Below, piece by piece: positions 55,481 through 63,240 of a stretch of DNA of 64,000 nucleotides (position 1 is its first letter; each line of letters begins with the position of its first letter). The position numbers were made by a program, and so were the translations under genes. Location: assembly GCF_023100725.1 (NCBI RefSeq), contig NZ_CP095501.1, positions 496,001 through 560,000 of the forward strand, in the 5' to 3' direction. Source of the stretch: Arthrobacter antioxidans (GTDB lineage Bacteria; Actinomycetota; Actinomycetes; Actinomycetales; Micrococcaceae). The notes under the pieces were generated by a model, which searched no databases, was not told where the DNA came from, and worked only from the letters and a program-made list of their open reading frames with translations.

Positions 55481-55687
55481 TCATTCTGCCCCAGCGGTCG
55501 GTGGCCCTCCATTTGTTAACAACCCCCGGGGAAGTCGCCCCGGCCGCCCGGGGGTGGGATTGCCGGGCGCTTGATGCCATGCGTTAACCTTGGGAGGCGT
55601 GGGGCGGAGCCGGGCCGATGGCCGCACCCCTCACCGGCGTGAGGCAGTCCAGCCGCGCACCCGCACCGCACCAAGGAGCTGAACCGC

Positions 55688-56386
55688 ATGACGGACCTCA
55701 TCGACACCACCGAGATGTACCTGCGGACCATCCTTGAGCTCGAGGAAGAGAACATCGTCGCGCTCCGTGCGCGCATCGCCGAGCGGCTGCGCCATTCCGG
55801 CCCCACCGTGTCCCAGACCATCGGACGGATGGAACGCGACGGCCTCGTGGTCGTCTCGGGAGACAGGCACCTGGAGCTCACCGAGACCGGCCGCCGCCGC
55901 GCCACCGGCGTGATGAGGAAGCACCGTCTCGCGGAGCGCCTGCTGAGCGACGTGATCGGACTCGACTGGGCGTACGTGCACGACGAGGCGTGCCGCTGGG
56001 AGCACGTCATGAGCGAGCGCGTGGAGCGCCGGCTGTACGAGCTCCTCGGCAAGCCCTCGGACTCCCCCTACGGCAACCCGATCCCCGGGCTGGCGGCGAT
56101 CGGCGGCGTGGAATCGGCGCTGTTCACCGACGGCGTGGTCACGCTGCTGTCCGCGATGGCCACCTACACCCCCGGCAGCAAGGTCACGCTCGCGCGCCTC
56201 GCCGAGCCCATCCAGGTGGACCCCGAGCTCCTCACGCAGCTCGACGAAGGCGGGCTACGCCCCGGCGCACGGCTCACCCTCGAATCGGTCGGGGGTTACG
56301 TCTCGGTGCGCGTCCCCGGCGTCGAGGGGGCCCTCGAACTGCCGCCCGAGGTCGCCTCGCATGTCTTCGTCTCCCTCGAGGACTGA
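55688..56386 (+). CDS. DtxR/IdeR-family iron-dependent regulator
   Basis: The product is 232 aa and reads as a full three-domain DtxR. All metal ligands are in the canonical positions: Met10, Cys102, Glu105 and His106 (ancillary and primary sites) and His79, Glu83 and His98. The helix-turn-helix is at about 26-50 (AERLRHSGPTVSQTIGRMER). The C-terminal SH3-like domain is present (from about 150). It should bind Fe(II) or Mn(II) and repress iron-uptake genes. The immediate surroundings show no DtxR box. The name ideR or dtxR depends on genome-wide comparison. Confidence 0.95.
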   Translation: MTDLIDTTEMYLRTILELEEENIVALRARIAERLRHSGPTVSQTIGRMERDGLVVVSGDRHLELTETGRRRATGVMRKHRLAERLLSDVIGLDWAYVHDEACRWEHVMSERVERRLYELLGKPSDSPYGNPIPGLAAIGGVESALFTDGVVTLLSAMATYTPGSKVTLARLAEPIQVDPELLTQLDEGGLRPGARLTLESVGGYVSVRVPGVEGALELPPEVASHVFVSLED

Positions 56387-56437
56387 CCGCCTCCCAGGCT
56401 TTCGTCACCAGAAACACACCGTTCCGTGATCAGAATG

Positions 56438-56465
56438 TGACATATCTCGCGTTGTGTTGTAGCGT
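56438..56465 (+). promoter_or_regulatory. Candidate promoter of the c-di-AMP riboswitch transcript
   Basis: TGACAT (56438-56443), a 16-bp spacer and TAGCGT (56460-56465) lie about 45 bp upstream of the riboswitch, which suits transcription start near 56472. Confidence 0.5.
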
Positions 56466-56509
56466 TCGATTTGTGCCGGACTCGCTCTAGATCCAGCACC
56501 CTCCTGCAA

Positions 56510-56672
56510 ATCGCCTAGCTCTGCCATTGCCGGAGGTCCGTCCGCACCATCGCATGGCAGAGGCGGGGGAACCAATTCTGGGTTTCTGAGAAGAAATCCT
56601 TGGGGTTAAGTCGCTGTTCACGCAGCGGCCGGGTGACTCCCATCCGAATCCGACAGCTCACCTCGCAGGCGT
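56510..56672 (+). ncRNA. ydaO/yuaA-type c-di-AMP riboswitch
   Basis: The conserved elements of this class appear in the right order. They are AGGCGGGGGAACCAATT (after GGCAG), TTGGGGTTAAGTC, CGCAGCGGCCGGGTGACTCC and finally CCGAATCCGACAGCTCACC with CTCGCAGGCG closing the P1 stem against TCGCCT at the 5' end. The GTG start of the first NlpC/P60-like protein follows 19 nt later. In actinobacteria this riboswitch commonly precedes secreted cell-wall hydrolases, and it switches genes off when c-di-AMP is high. Boundaries are approximate. Confidence 0.92.
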
Positions 56673-56690
56673 TGGGAGAGGCAATCCAAC

Positions 56691-57578
56691 GTGTCCACCA
56701 GCTCTTCGCCGGGCCGCCACCGCGCGCCCGGAAACATCAGTCCGCTGACCGCCCTGTCCGCCGCCGTCGCATCCAATGCCGGATCCGTCGGCCGCCAGGC
56801 CGCCGTCATCGTCGCAGCGTCAGGCCTGGTCCTCACCGCCGGCCTGCCGGCCCAGGGGTCCGTCGGCGCAGAGCGCGAGGTGCAGTCCTCCGCAGCCCTG
56901 GCCATCGAGCGGGTCGTGACGGCCGAGGTCACCGTGCCGTCCACCGCGACGGTGTCCTTCGACCGCGTCGCCGTCGAGGTGAAGACCGCCCCGAAGGCCG
57001 TCGAAGCATCCCCCGTGGTGGAGGCGCCGGTCGTCGAGGAAGCTCCCGCGGAGATCCCACCGGCAGCAGCCCCGGCCCCGGTCGCCGCGGTCGAGGCCGC
57101 TCCGGTCGTGGCAGCACCGGCCACCGCGCCCGTGGACGCAGCCCCCGCCGCCACAGCCCCCGCTCCGGTCATGGCAGCACCAGCCACCGCGCCCGCGGTC
57201 GTCGCCGCTGCCGCGGCTCCCGCGGCCCCGGCGCCCGCTCCCGCCCCGGCTCCCGCTCCCGCCCCGTCCTCCGGCGTCGCCGCCGGCCTGGTCGGGTCGG
57301 CGTACTCACAGATCGGCGTCGCCCAGGACTGCACCGCCATGGTCGAGAAGGCCCTGCGCTCGGTCGGTAAGTCCGTGGGCGACCTCGCTCCCGGTCAGTT
57401 CTTCCAGTTCGGCGCCGTCGTCGGATCACCCGCCCCCGGTGACCTCGTCATCACCGGCGGCCATGTCGCGATCTACGTCGGCAACGGCCAGGTCGTCAGC
57501 GGTGGCCTCAACGGCATGAACACCGGCCTGCACAACCTCTCAGACCTCCCCGGCGCCGGCTTCGTCCGCGTCCGCTAG
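56691..57578 (+). CDS. Secreted NlpC/P60-like protein, first of a tandem pair
   Basis: The product is 295 aa with an N-terminal signal or anchor helix (GRQAAVIVAASGLVLTAGLP). About 100 residues of Ala/Pro/Val low complexity act as a wall-spanning linker (residues 105-195). The C-terminal domain of about 95 residues is NlpC/P60-like, with the nucleophile Cys214 (QDCTAMVEKAL) and His258 (GGHVAIYVGNGQ). It lacks the usual YxWGG lead-in and has DCTAM where the classic motif is DCSGL. If active, it would cut peptidoglycan stem peptides. It lies directly under the c-di-AMP riboswitch. The GTG start follows GGGAGAGG. Confidence 0.88.
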   Translation: MSTSSSPGRHRAPGNISPLTALSAAVASNAGSVGRQAAVIVAASGLVLTAGLPAQGSVGAEREVQSSAALAIERVVTAEVTVPSTATVSFDRVAVEVKTAPKAVEASPVVEAPVVEEAPAEIPPAAAPAPVAAVEAAPVVAAPATAPVDAAPAATAPAPVMAAPATAPAVVAAAAAPAAPAPAPAPAPAPAPSSGVAAGLVGSAYSQIGVAQDCTAMVEKALRSVGKSVGDLAPGQFFQFGAVVGSPAPGDLVITGGHVAIYVGNGQVVSGGLNGMNTGLHNLSDLPGAGFVRVR

Positions 57579-57603
57579 AACCCCACACCTGGAGAACACC
57601 CTC

Positions 57604-58530
57604 ATGTCATCACTCATGTCCTCACGCCCTGCCGCCCGCCACCGCGACGACGCCCGCAACGCCGCCGCCTTCTCCGTCCTCGCACGGACCGTGTCCACCA
57701 ACGCCGGCGGCATGGGCCGCCAGGCCGCCGTCTTCGCCGCCGCATCCGGGCTCGTCCTGACCGGCGGGGTCGCTGCCAACGCCGCCGACCTCCAGCCCCA
57801 GCGCGACGTCGCAGCGTCGAAGCTCACCCTGCCCTCCGCCCGCGCGGCCGTCGTCGCCTCGGACAAGACCGTGGTGGCCTTCAACATGACCCCGGTCAAG
57901 GTGAAGGCCAAGCCGGTCGTCGTCGAGAAGGCTCCCGTCGTGGAAGCCCCCGTCGTCGAGGCTCCTGTCGTGGAAGCGCCCGTCGTCGAGGCTCCTGTCG
58001 TCGAGGCTCCCGTCGTGGAGGCCCCCGTGGTCGAGGCGCCCGTCGCGGAAGCACCTGCCACTGCCGCCGTCGCCGCTCCCGCGGTGGCGGCCCCGGTCGA
58101 GGCACCGGCCGCCCCGGCCGCCCCGGCGCCCGTCGCGGAGACACGCGCGGCAACGATCGTCCCGGCCTCGAGGCGCATACCAGCACCAGCACCCTCCTCG
58201 GGTAAGGCGGCGACGATCGCCGCCGCCGCGAAGGGCCAGCTCGGCGTCACGCAGGACTGCACGCGCCTGGCGAGCAACTCCCTCGCCGCCGCCGGGATCA
58301 ACTTCCACGGCTGGCCGGCCGGCTACCTGTCCCTCGGCCGCACGGTGAGTGCCGGCGAGGCCATCCCCGGCGACCTGGTCTACTACGCCGACGGGGGCAT
58401 GGGCATGGCCCACATCGCGGTGTACATCGGCGGCGGCCAGGCCATCCACGGCGGATTCAACGGCAACAGCACTGTCGTGGCCCCGGCCGAACTCGGCTCC
58501 GGCGGCGTGTACATCCGCGTGGGCGGCTGA
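57604..58530 (+). CDS. Secreted NlpC/P60-like protein, second of a tandem pair
   Basis: The 308-aa product is a paralogue of the preceding one. The N-terminal helix region is nearly the same (MGRQAAVFAAASGLVLTGGV), and a linker contains eight 5-residue PVVEA units (residues 111-150). The C-terminal domain has Cys219 (TQDCTRLASNSL) and His270 (MGMAHIAVYIGGG). It starts ATG after GGAGAACACCCTC, 25 bp past the first stop, so both genes are probably one transcript under the riboswitch. A strong terminator follows. As in the first, the DCT motif departs from the standard DCSG. Confidence 0.88.
   Translation: MSSLMSSRPAARHRDDARNAAAFSVLARTVSTNAGGMGRQAAVFAAASGLVLTGGVAANAADLQPQRDVAASKLTLPSARAAVVASDKTVVAFNMTPVKVKAKPVVVEKAPVVEAPVVEAPVVEAPVVEAPVVEAPVVEAPVVEAPVAEAPATAAVAAPAVAAPVEAPAAPAAPAPVAETRAATIVPASRRIPAPAPSSGKAATIAAAAKGQLGVTQDCTRLASNSLAAAGINFHGWPAGYLSLGRTVSAGEAIPGDLVYYADGGMGMAHIAVYIGGGQAIHGGFNGNSTVVAPAELGSGGVYIRVGG
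57934..58053 (+). repeat. 15-bp tandem repeat encoding PVVEA units
   Basis: Eight imperfect copies of a 15-bp unit (for example GCTCCCGTCGTGGAA) encode PVVEA repeats in the linker of the second NlpC/P60-like gene. Third-position differences between copies show that the peptide is kept while the DNA drifts. Confidence 0.92.
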
Positions 58531-58546
58531 CCCGCACGGATGCGCG

Positions 58547-58582
58547 GACAGGAGGACCGGCATACGTGCCGGTCCTCCTGTC
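58547..58582 (+). terminator. Strong terminator after the NlpC/P60-like pair
   Basis: A perfect 16-bp stem (GACAGGAGGACCGGCA and complement) with a TACG tetraloop. Confidence 0.95.
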
Positions 58583-58751
58583 GTTGGTCCCGCGGTAGGA
58601 GCCGGCAGGAGCAGCAGCCCGCACGTCGTCGGTCCGGCGTTCCGCGGACGGGCGGGTGCGGCTTACCCTTGCAGTGTCCATCCGAAGCACTTCTCCCGAT
58701 CCCGGGATGGCACCCGGTCGCGGGGGACAGGTCAGCAATGGGGCACGTCGA

Positions 58752-59249
58752 ATGCGCACTCTCGTTCTGAATGCAGGATATGAACCGCTGGCGGTCGTCA
58801 CCTTCCGCCGGGCGCTGGTCCTTGTGCTCACGGGGAAGGCGAGCGTCGTGGCGGAGGACGACGACCCCGTGGTCGGTCCTGCAGAAGTCTTCGGAAGGCC
58901 CTCGGTGATCCTGCTCAACAGATACGTGAAAGTGCCCTACCGCCAGGACTTCACGGCGACGAGGCGAGGGGTGCTGCGCCGGGACAACCACCAGTGCGCC
59001 TACTGCGGGAAGGCGGCGTCCACCATCGACCACGTGATGCCCAGGTCGCGGGGCGGCGGCGACACGTGGGAGAACCTCGTGGCCTGCTGCCTGCGATGCA
59101 ACAACGCCAAGGGGAACAAGACGCTCGCCAGCCTCGGCTGGTCCCTGCGGGTGGTACCCCGCCCGCCCCGCGGCCCCCAGTGGCAGATCCGCGAACTGGA
59201 GAGGCCCGCGCCGCAGTGGAGCGAGTTCCTCGCGGAGACCGCCGCGTGA
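58752..59249 (+). CDS. HNH endonuclease family protein
   Basis: The product is 165 aa. The HNH domain contains the zinc pairs CAYCG and CLRCNNAKG with the catalytic core TIDHVMPRSRGGGDTWENLV (Asp-His, then Asn). The N-terminal ~75 residues (MRTLVLNAGYEPLAVVTFRR) are the typical extension of actinobacterial housekeeping HNH proteins. The target is unknown. Its stop overlaps the GTG of the mobA gene (GTGA), so it is translationally coupled to molybdenum-cofactor synthesis. The ATG at 58752 has only a weak ribosome-binding site. Confidence 0.9.
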   Translation: MRTLVLNAGYEPLAVVTFRRALVLVLTGKASVVAEDDDPVVGPAEVFGRPSVILLNRYVKVPYRQDFTATRRGVLRRDNHQCAYCGKAASTIDHVMPRSRGGGDTWENLVACCLRCNNAKGNKTLASLGWSLRVVPRPPRGPQWQIRELERPAPQWSEFLAETAA

Positions 59250-59860
59250 GGACAGGAGAGGCCCCCCGCCCGCCGTTCGACGCCGTGATCCTCGCCGGCG
59301 GGCGGTCCTCCCGGCTCGGCGGCGTCCCGAAGGCCGGGCTGGTCGTGGAGGGCGTGACCCTGCTCGAGCGGACGTGCGCCGCGCTCGCCGAGGCCCGGCA
59401 GATGGTGGTCGTGGGGCCCGAGGCCGACGGGTGGCGCGGGCTGCCGGGCGCGCCGTCCTTCGTACGGGAGGAGCCGGCCTTCGCCGGACCGGCGGCGGCG
59501 CTCGTGGCCGGACTACGGGCCGGGACGGGTGTCCGTGCGCCCTGGTGCGCCGTCGTCGCCTGCGACATGCCGCGCGTCGCCGAGCTCGTCGACGTGCTGC
59601 TCGCCGAGGCGGCCGGCGACGACGGCGCATCGCTCGTGGCCGTGGACGGGGGCCGCTCCCAGCCGCTCGCGGCGCTCTACCGGAGCGATGATCTGGCGGC
59701 CGCCGTGGACGCTGTCCTCGCCGCCGGGACCGCCGACAACCTGTCGATGCGCAGCCTCCTTGCTAGTGTGAGGACCAGACCTGTCCCGGTTGCGCCGGGC
59801 ACAACGCACGACGTCGACACCTGGGCTGATGCGAGGGTCCTGGGAGTCGACGTCCCCTAG
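59246..59860 (+). CDS. mobA: Molybdenum cofactor guanylyltransferase
   Basis: The product is 204 aa. The nucleotide-binding loop is DAVILAGGRSSRLGGVPKAG with Arg and Lys for GTP, and VVACDMPRV carries the metal aspartate. The enzyme adds GMP to molybdopterin to form the bis-MGD-type cofactor. A GTG start at 59246 is chosen from overlap with the previous stop. It heads the mobA, DUF6457, moeA, fdhD group, which together would supply and insert the cofactor for formate dehydrogenase or a related enzyme. Confidence 0.9.
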   Translation: MRTGEAPRPPFDAVILAGGRSSRLGGVPKAGLVVEGVTLLERTCAALAEARQMVVVGPEADGWRGLPGAPSFVREEPAFAGPAAALVAGLRAGTGVRAPWCAVVACDMPRVAELVDVLLAEAAGDDGASLVAVDGGRSQPLAALYRSDDLAAAVDAVLAAGTADNLSMRSLLASVRTRPVPVAPGTTHDVDTWADARVLGVDVP

Positions 59861-59877
59861 CACCTCCCGGAGGGCTC

Positions 59878-60162
59878 ATGGACGATCGCCAGAAGCTGCT
59901 GCACGAATGGACCGGACGGCTGCTCGCCGCCTTCGAGATCGACGGGACGGACGTGGACATCGACGCCGTCCTCGACCTGGCCGGCAAGGCGGCCCACGGC
60001 GTGGTGCGCCCCGCCGCGCCCCTGACGACGTTCGTGGCGGGCTACGCCGCCGGTCTCGCCGTCGGCAGCGGGCAGGCCGACGAGGACGTGGCCATGCGCT
60101 CGGCACTGGGCGTCGCCGATGCCCTGTGCGCGGAGGCCGCGACGGAAGGCGGTACCGCATGA
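59878..60162 (+). CDS. DUF6457 domain protein
   Basis: The product is 94 aa with a helical pattern (MDDRQKLLHEWTGRLLAAFE, VLDLAGKAAHGVVRPAAPLT, TFVAGYAAGLAVG). It fits the small actinobacterial DUF6457 family. The ATG follows GGAGGGCTC. The stop overlaps the moeA start (ATGA), and mobA is 17 bp upstream, so it is embedded between two molybdopterin genes. This strongly suggests a role in the same pathway, though none has been shown. Confidence 0.85.
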   Translation: MDDRQKLLHEWTGRLLAAFEIDGTDVDIDAVLDLAGKAAHGVVRPAAPLTTFVAGYAAGLAVGSGQADEDVAMRSALGVADALCAEAATEGGTA

Positions 60163-61433
60163 TCGAGGCCGGCGCAGCGACCAATGCCGACTGGGCGACG
60201 GCCCGTGCCCTGGCCTACGGCGCCGGGCGACCCCTGCCGTTCCAGACCGTCCCCCTTGCCGACGCCCTCGGGCAGACCCTTGCGGAGCCGGTGCACGCGC
60301 TGCAGGCCATCCCCCACTACGCGTCGTCCGCGATGGACGGCTGGGCGGTCAACGGCGCGCCGCTTTGGACGCTCGTGAGCCGCCCCGAGCCGGAGCACCC
60401 GCGCGGCAGGGCGACCCCGCACAGCGATTCCGGGGAGGTCTCGCTCGCACCCGGAGAGGCGACCTTCATCCTGACGGGCGGTGTGGTGCCGCAGAACACC
60501 GTCGGCATCCTCCGCACCGAGCGCGGCGCGGTCCGCGGAGGCATGCTGGATCGCAACGATTCCGCGCGCCCCGACGAGCCGTCGCCCGACGAGCACGTCA
60601 GGCCCGCCGGTGAGGAGGCGGAGGAGGGTTCCCTGGCGATCCCCGCCGGCGTGGTCCTCAACCCGGCCCAGATAGCCCTCGCGGCGGTCTGCGGCCACGA
60701 CACCCTCGCCGTCCTGCGGGCGCCACGCGTGTCGCTGCTCATGACCGGCGACGAGGTGATCGAGCACGGGCTGCCGCACGCGGGCCAGGTGCGTGACACC
60801 TTCGGTCCCCAACTGCCCGGCTTCGTCGCGATGCTGGGCGGCCATGTGGACGTGGCCGGCCGCGCGAAGGACGACCTCGACGACGTCGTGGCGGCCATCA
60901 GCGCCGAGCCCACCGACGAGTTCTCCCTCGCCCGGGCGTCCGGCGACGTGCTCATCACCACGGGCGGGACCGGCAGTTCCATGGCCGACCACATCCGCCG
61001 GGCACTCATGGAGGTCGGCGCCGAGATGATCATCGACGGCATCGCCATGCGGCCCGGGCATCCCACGCTGCTCGCACGGCTCCCCGACGGGCGCTTCCTC
61101 GTGGGGCTCCCCGGCAATCCGCTGGCCGCGATGATGGCCATGATCACGGTTGCCGGGCCCCTCCTCGCGGGCCTGCGCGGGTCCTCCCTGGAGGAGCCTT
61201 CACCGGTGGTGACGGCAGACGCCTTCGACCCGCTGCCGGGGAGGAGCCGCCTGGTGCCCTACAGGCTGGAGTCGGGCCGTGCCGTGCCGAGCACACACCA
61301 GCGCTCCGGGATGCTCCGCGGGCTCGCCGCGGCCGACGGCGTGATGGTGGTCCCCGCGGAGGGCTGCCGGGCCGGCGATCCGGTGCAGGCCCTGTCACTG
61401 CCGTGGGCGCCGCCCGGAGGCCCACGGGCGTAG
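60159..61433 (+). CDS. moeA: Molybdopterin molybdenumtransferase MoeA
   Basis: The 424-aa product catalyses insertion of molybdate into adenylated molybdopterin. It has the N-terminal MoeA domain (HYASSAMDGWAVNGAPLW; GEATFILTGGVVP), the central MoCF-binding domain (VSLLMTGDEVI, LITTGGTGSSMADHI, GIAMRPGHPTLLARL, VGLPGNPLAAMMAMI) and a C-terminal domain IV. It contains an acidic insert of about 35 residues (near DSARPDEPSPDEHVRPAG) that is longer than in many homologues. It overlaps the DUF6457 gene (ATGA). Confidence 0.94.
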   Translation: MIEAGAATNADWATARALAYGAGRPLPFQTVPLADALGQTLAEPVHALQAIPHYASSAMDGWAVNGAPLWTLVSRPEPEHPRGRATPHSDSGEVSLAPGEATFILTGGVVPQNTVGILRTERGAVRGGMLDRNDSARPDEPSPDEHVRPAGEEAEEGSLAIPAGVVLNPAQIALAAVCGHDTLAVLRAPRVSLLMTGDEVIEHGLPHAGQVRDTFGPQLPGFVAMLGGHVDVAGRAKDDLDDVVAAISAEPTDEFSLARASGDVLITTGGTGSSMADHIRRALMEVGAEMIIDGIAMRPGHPTLLARLPDGRFLVGLPGNPLAAMMAMITVAGPLLAGLRGSSLEEPSPVVTADAFDPLPGRSRLVPYRLESGRAVPSTHQRSGMLRGLAAADGVMVVPAEGCRAGDPVQALSLPWAPPGGPRA

Positions 61434-61529
61434 CGGAACGGTGTCCGCGCTTTCTGTGGCGAAACCGACGTGCCGGGTAGTGCCCGGGGTCAACTAACCT
61501 CGAGAGAGGACCGAGGTAAGGAGTACCGA

Positions 61530-62357
61530 ATGAACCGGGTCACGCAGCGCCGCCGCATCACCAAGTTCCGGGTAGGAGCGCAGACGGGTCGTCGCGAGGA
61601 CGTGCTCGCGGGGGAGGAGCCCCTGGAGATCCGCCTCGACGGGAGGGCCTTCACCGTGACCATGCGTACTCCGGGCGACGACTTCGACCTCGTGGCGGGC
61701 TTCCTCGTCTCGGAGGGCGTGGTCTGGGAGCCCGGCCAACTGCCCAGCCTGCGGTACTGCGCGGGCGTGGACGACAACGGGCAGCAGACCTTCAACGTCG
61801 TCGAGGCGCAGCTCCGGCCCGGCGTCGAACTGCCGGACACCGCCATGGAGCGCCACGTCTACACCTCGAGCTCGTGCGGCATCTGCGGGACCGCGTCGAT
61901 CGACGCGGTCCGGAAGTCGTCGCGGTTCGACCTGCACACCGACGAGTCACCCGTGGACCTCGGGATCCTGGCCTCCCTGCCGGACCGACTGCGCGAGAGC
62001 CAGAAGCTGTTCGACCGCACCGGTGGCGTGCACGCCGCCGGTCTCTTCTCCGCGGAGGGGGAGCTCCTGTGCCTCCGGGAGGACGTGGGGCGCCACAACG
62101 CCGTCGACAAGGTGGTGGGGTGGGCGCTGCGCGAGGGCATGCTGCCGTTGCGCGGGATGATCCTGCAGGTCTCCGGACGGGCGTCCTTCGAACTCGTGCA
62201 GAAGGCGCAGCTCGCGGGCATCCCGGTGCTCGCGGCCGTGAGTGCGCCGTCGTCGCTGGCGGCGGACCTCGCGGACGACGCCGGGCTGACGCTCGTGGGC
62301 TTCAGCCGCGGCACCACGCTGAACTGCTACTCGCACCCGGACCGCATCGCGGCCTGA
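61530..62357 (+). CDS. fdhD: Formate dehydrogenase accessory sulfurtransferase FdhD
   Basis: The 275-aa product transfers sulfur from a cysteine desulfurase to the molybdenum cofactor of formate dehydrogenase. The essential CxxC is in SSSCGICGTASI. Other family motifs are EEPLEIRLDGR, DDFDLVAGFLVSEGVV, GGVHAAGLF, REDVGRHNAVDKVVGWAL and VSGRASFELVQKA. The ATG at 61530 has AAGGAG seven bases upstream, and an upstream frame extension is not protein-like. No formate dehydrogenase gene lies in the window. Confidence 0.95.
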   Translation: MNRVTQRRRITKFRVGAQTGRREDVLAGEEPLEIRLDGRAFTVTMRTPGDDFDLVAGFLVSEGVVWEPGQLPSLRYCAGVDDNGQQTFNVVEAQLRPGVELPDTAMERHVYTSSSCGICGTASIDAVRKSSRFDLHTDESPVDLGILASLPDRLRESQKLFDRTGGVHAAGLFSAEGELLCLREDVGRHNAVDKVVGWALREGMLPLRGMILQVSGRASFELVQKAQLAGIPVLAAVSAPSSLAADLADDAGLTLVGFSRGTTLNCYSHPDRIAA

Positions 62358-62420
62358 CCGGCCTGGCTGATTGGCCTGACCGGGCTGCCTGCCTGAGCGG
62401 CCGGGCTGCCTGAGCGGCCT

Positions 62421-62442
62421 GCCGGGCAGCAGTCTGCCCGGC
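62421..62442. terminator. Terminator between convergent genes
   Basis: GCCGGGCA (62421-62428) pairs with TGCCCGGC (62435-62442) around a 6-nt loop. The preceding ~60 bp contain several repeats of CCTGACCGGCCTG/CCTGAGCGGCC type. Confidence 0.75.
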
Positions 62443-62448
62443 TCCCTC

Positions 62449-63240
62449 CTAGAAGGGGTTGAGCAGCCGCTGCACGAAGCGGCGCGTGCGTTCCTCGCGG
62501 GGATGGCGCAGCACCTGGTCGGGGTGGCCGTGCTCCACGACGACCCCGCCGTCCATGAAGACGACCTCGTCCGCGACCTCGCGCGCGAACGCCAGTTCAT
62601 GGGTCACGATCACCATGGTCCACTTCTCCTCCGCGAGCTCCTTGATGACGGTGAGTACCTCGCCGACCAGTTCCGGGTCCAGGGCCGACGTCGGCTCGTC
62701 GAACAGGAGCAGGTCCGGCTGCAGTGCCAGGGCCCGGACGATCCCGACGCGCTGCTGCTGCCCACCGGACAGGTTGAACGGGTGGTCGTCCCGTTTCTCC
62801 GCGAGCCCCACGCGCGCGAGCAGCCGCTCCGCGTCCGCGACCGCCTCCTTCCGCGGCCGCTTCTGCACCTGCACGGGGCCCTCGATGATGTTCTCCAGCA
62901 CCGTCATGTGCGGGAACAGGTTGTAGTTCTGGAAGACCATGGCGCTGCGGTCGCGCAGCGACAGGGCCTCCTTCTTCGGGACCTTCGTGCCGAAGTCCAC
63001 CGACGGACCGCCGCGGAAGGCGACCGTCCCGGCGTCGGGCGTCTCCAGCCCGTTGAGGCAGCGCAGCACGGTGGTCTTGCCGGACCCGGAGGGACCCACG
63101 AGGGCCACGACCTGCCCGCTGGAGATCTGCAGGTCGATCGAGGAGAGCACCCGGTTGGTCCCGAAGGACTTCTGCAGGTCCGTGACCTGCAGCAGGGGGC
63201 CCTTCAGGCCGGGCGGACGCAGGGGATCAGCGGGCGACAT
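62449..63240 (-). CDS. Polar amino acid ABC transporter ATP-binding protein
   Basis: The 263-aa product has Walker A GPSGSGKTT (residues 49-57), Q-loop VFQNYNLFPHMTVLENI, signature LSGGQQQR, Walker B LLLFDEPTSALDPEL and VTHE. This is the GlnQ/ArtM group that imports polar amino acids. The ATG at 63240 lies inside the permease stop region (14-bp overlap), so the two are coupled. A frame extending to 63276 is less likely. The substrate could be glutamine, arginine, cystine or another. Confidence 0.94.
   Translation of the reverse strand: MSPADPLRPPGLKGPLLQVTDLQKSFGTNRVLSSIDLQISSGQVVALVGPSGSGKTTVLRCLNGLETPDAGTVAFRGGPSVDFGTKVPKKEALSLRDRSAMVFQNYNLFPHMTVLENIIEGPVQVQKRPRKEAVADAERLLARVGLAEKRDDHPFNLSGGQQQRVGIVRALALQPDLLLFDEPTSALDPELVGEVLTVIKELAEEKWTMVIVTHELAFAREVADEVVFMDGGVVVEHGHPDQVLRHPREERTRRFVQRLLNPF

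Noticed and set aside
55500..55687. Iron-box operator in front of the DtxR-like gene
   Set aside because: No TTAGGTTAGCCTAACC-like palindrome is visible upstream of the gene.
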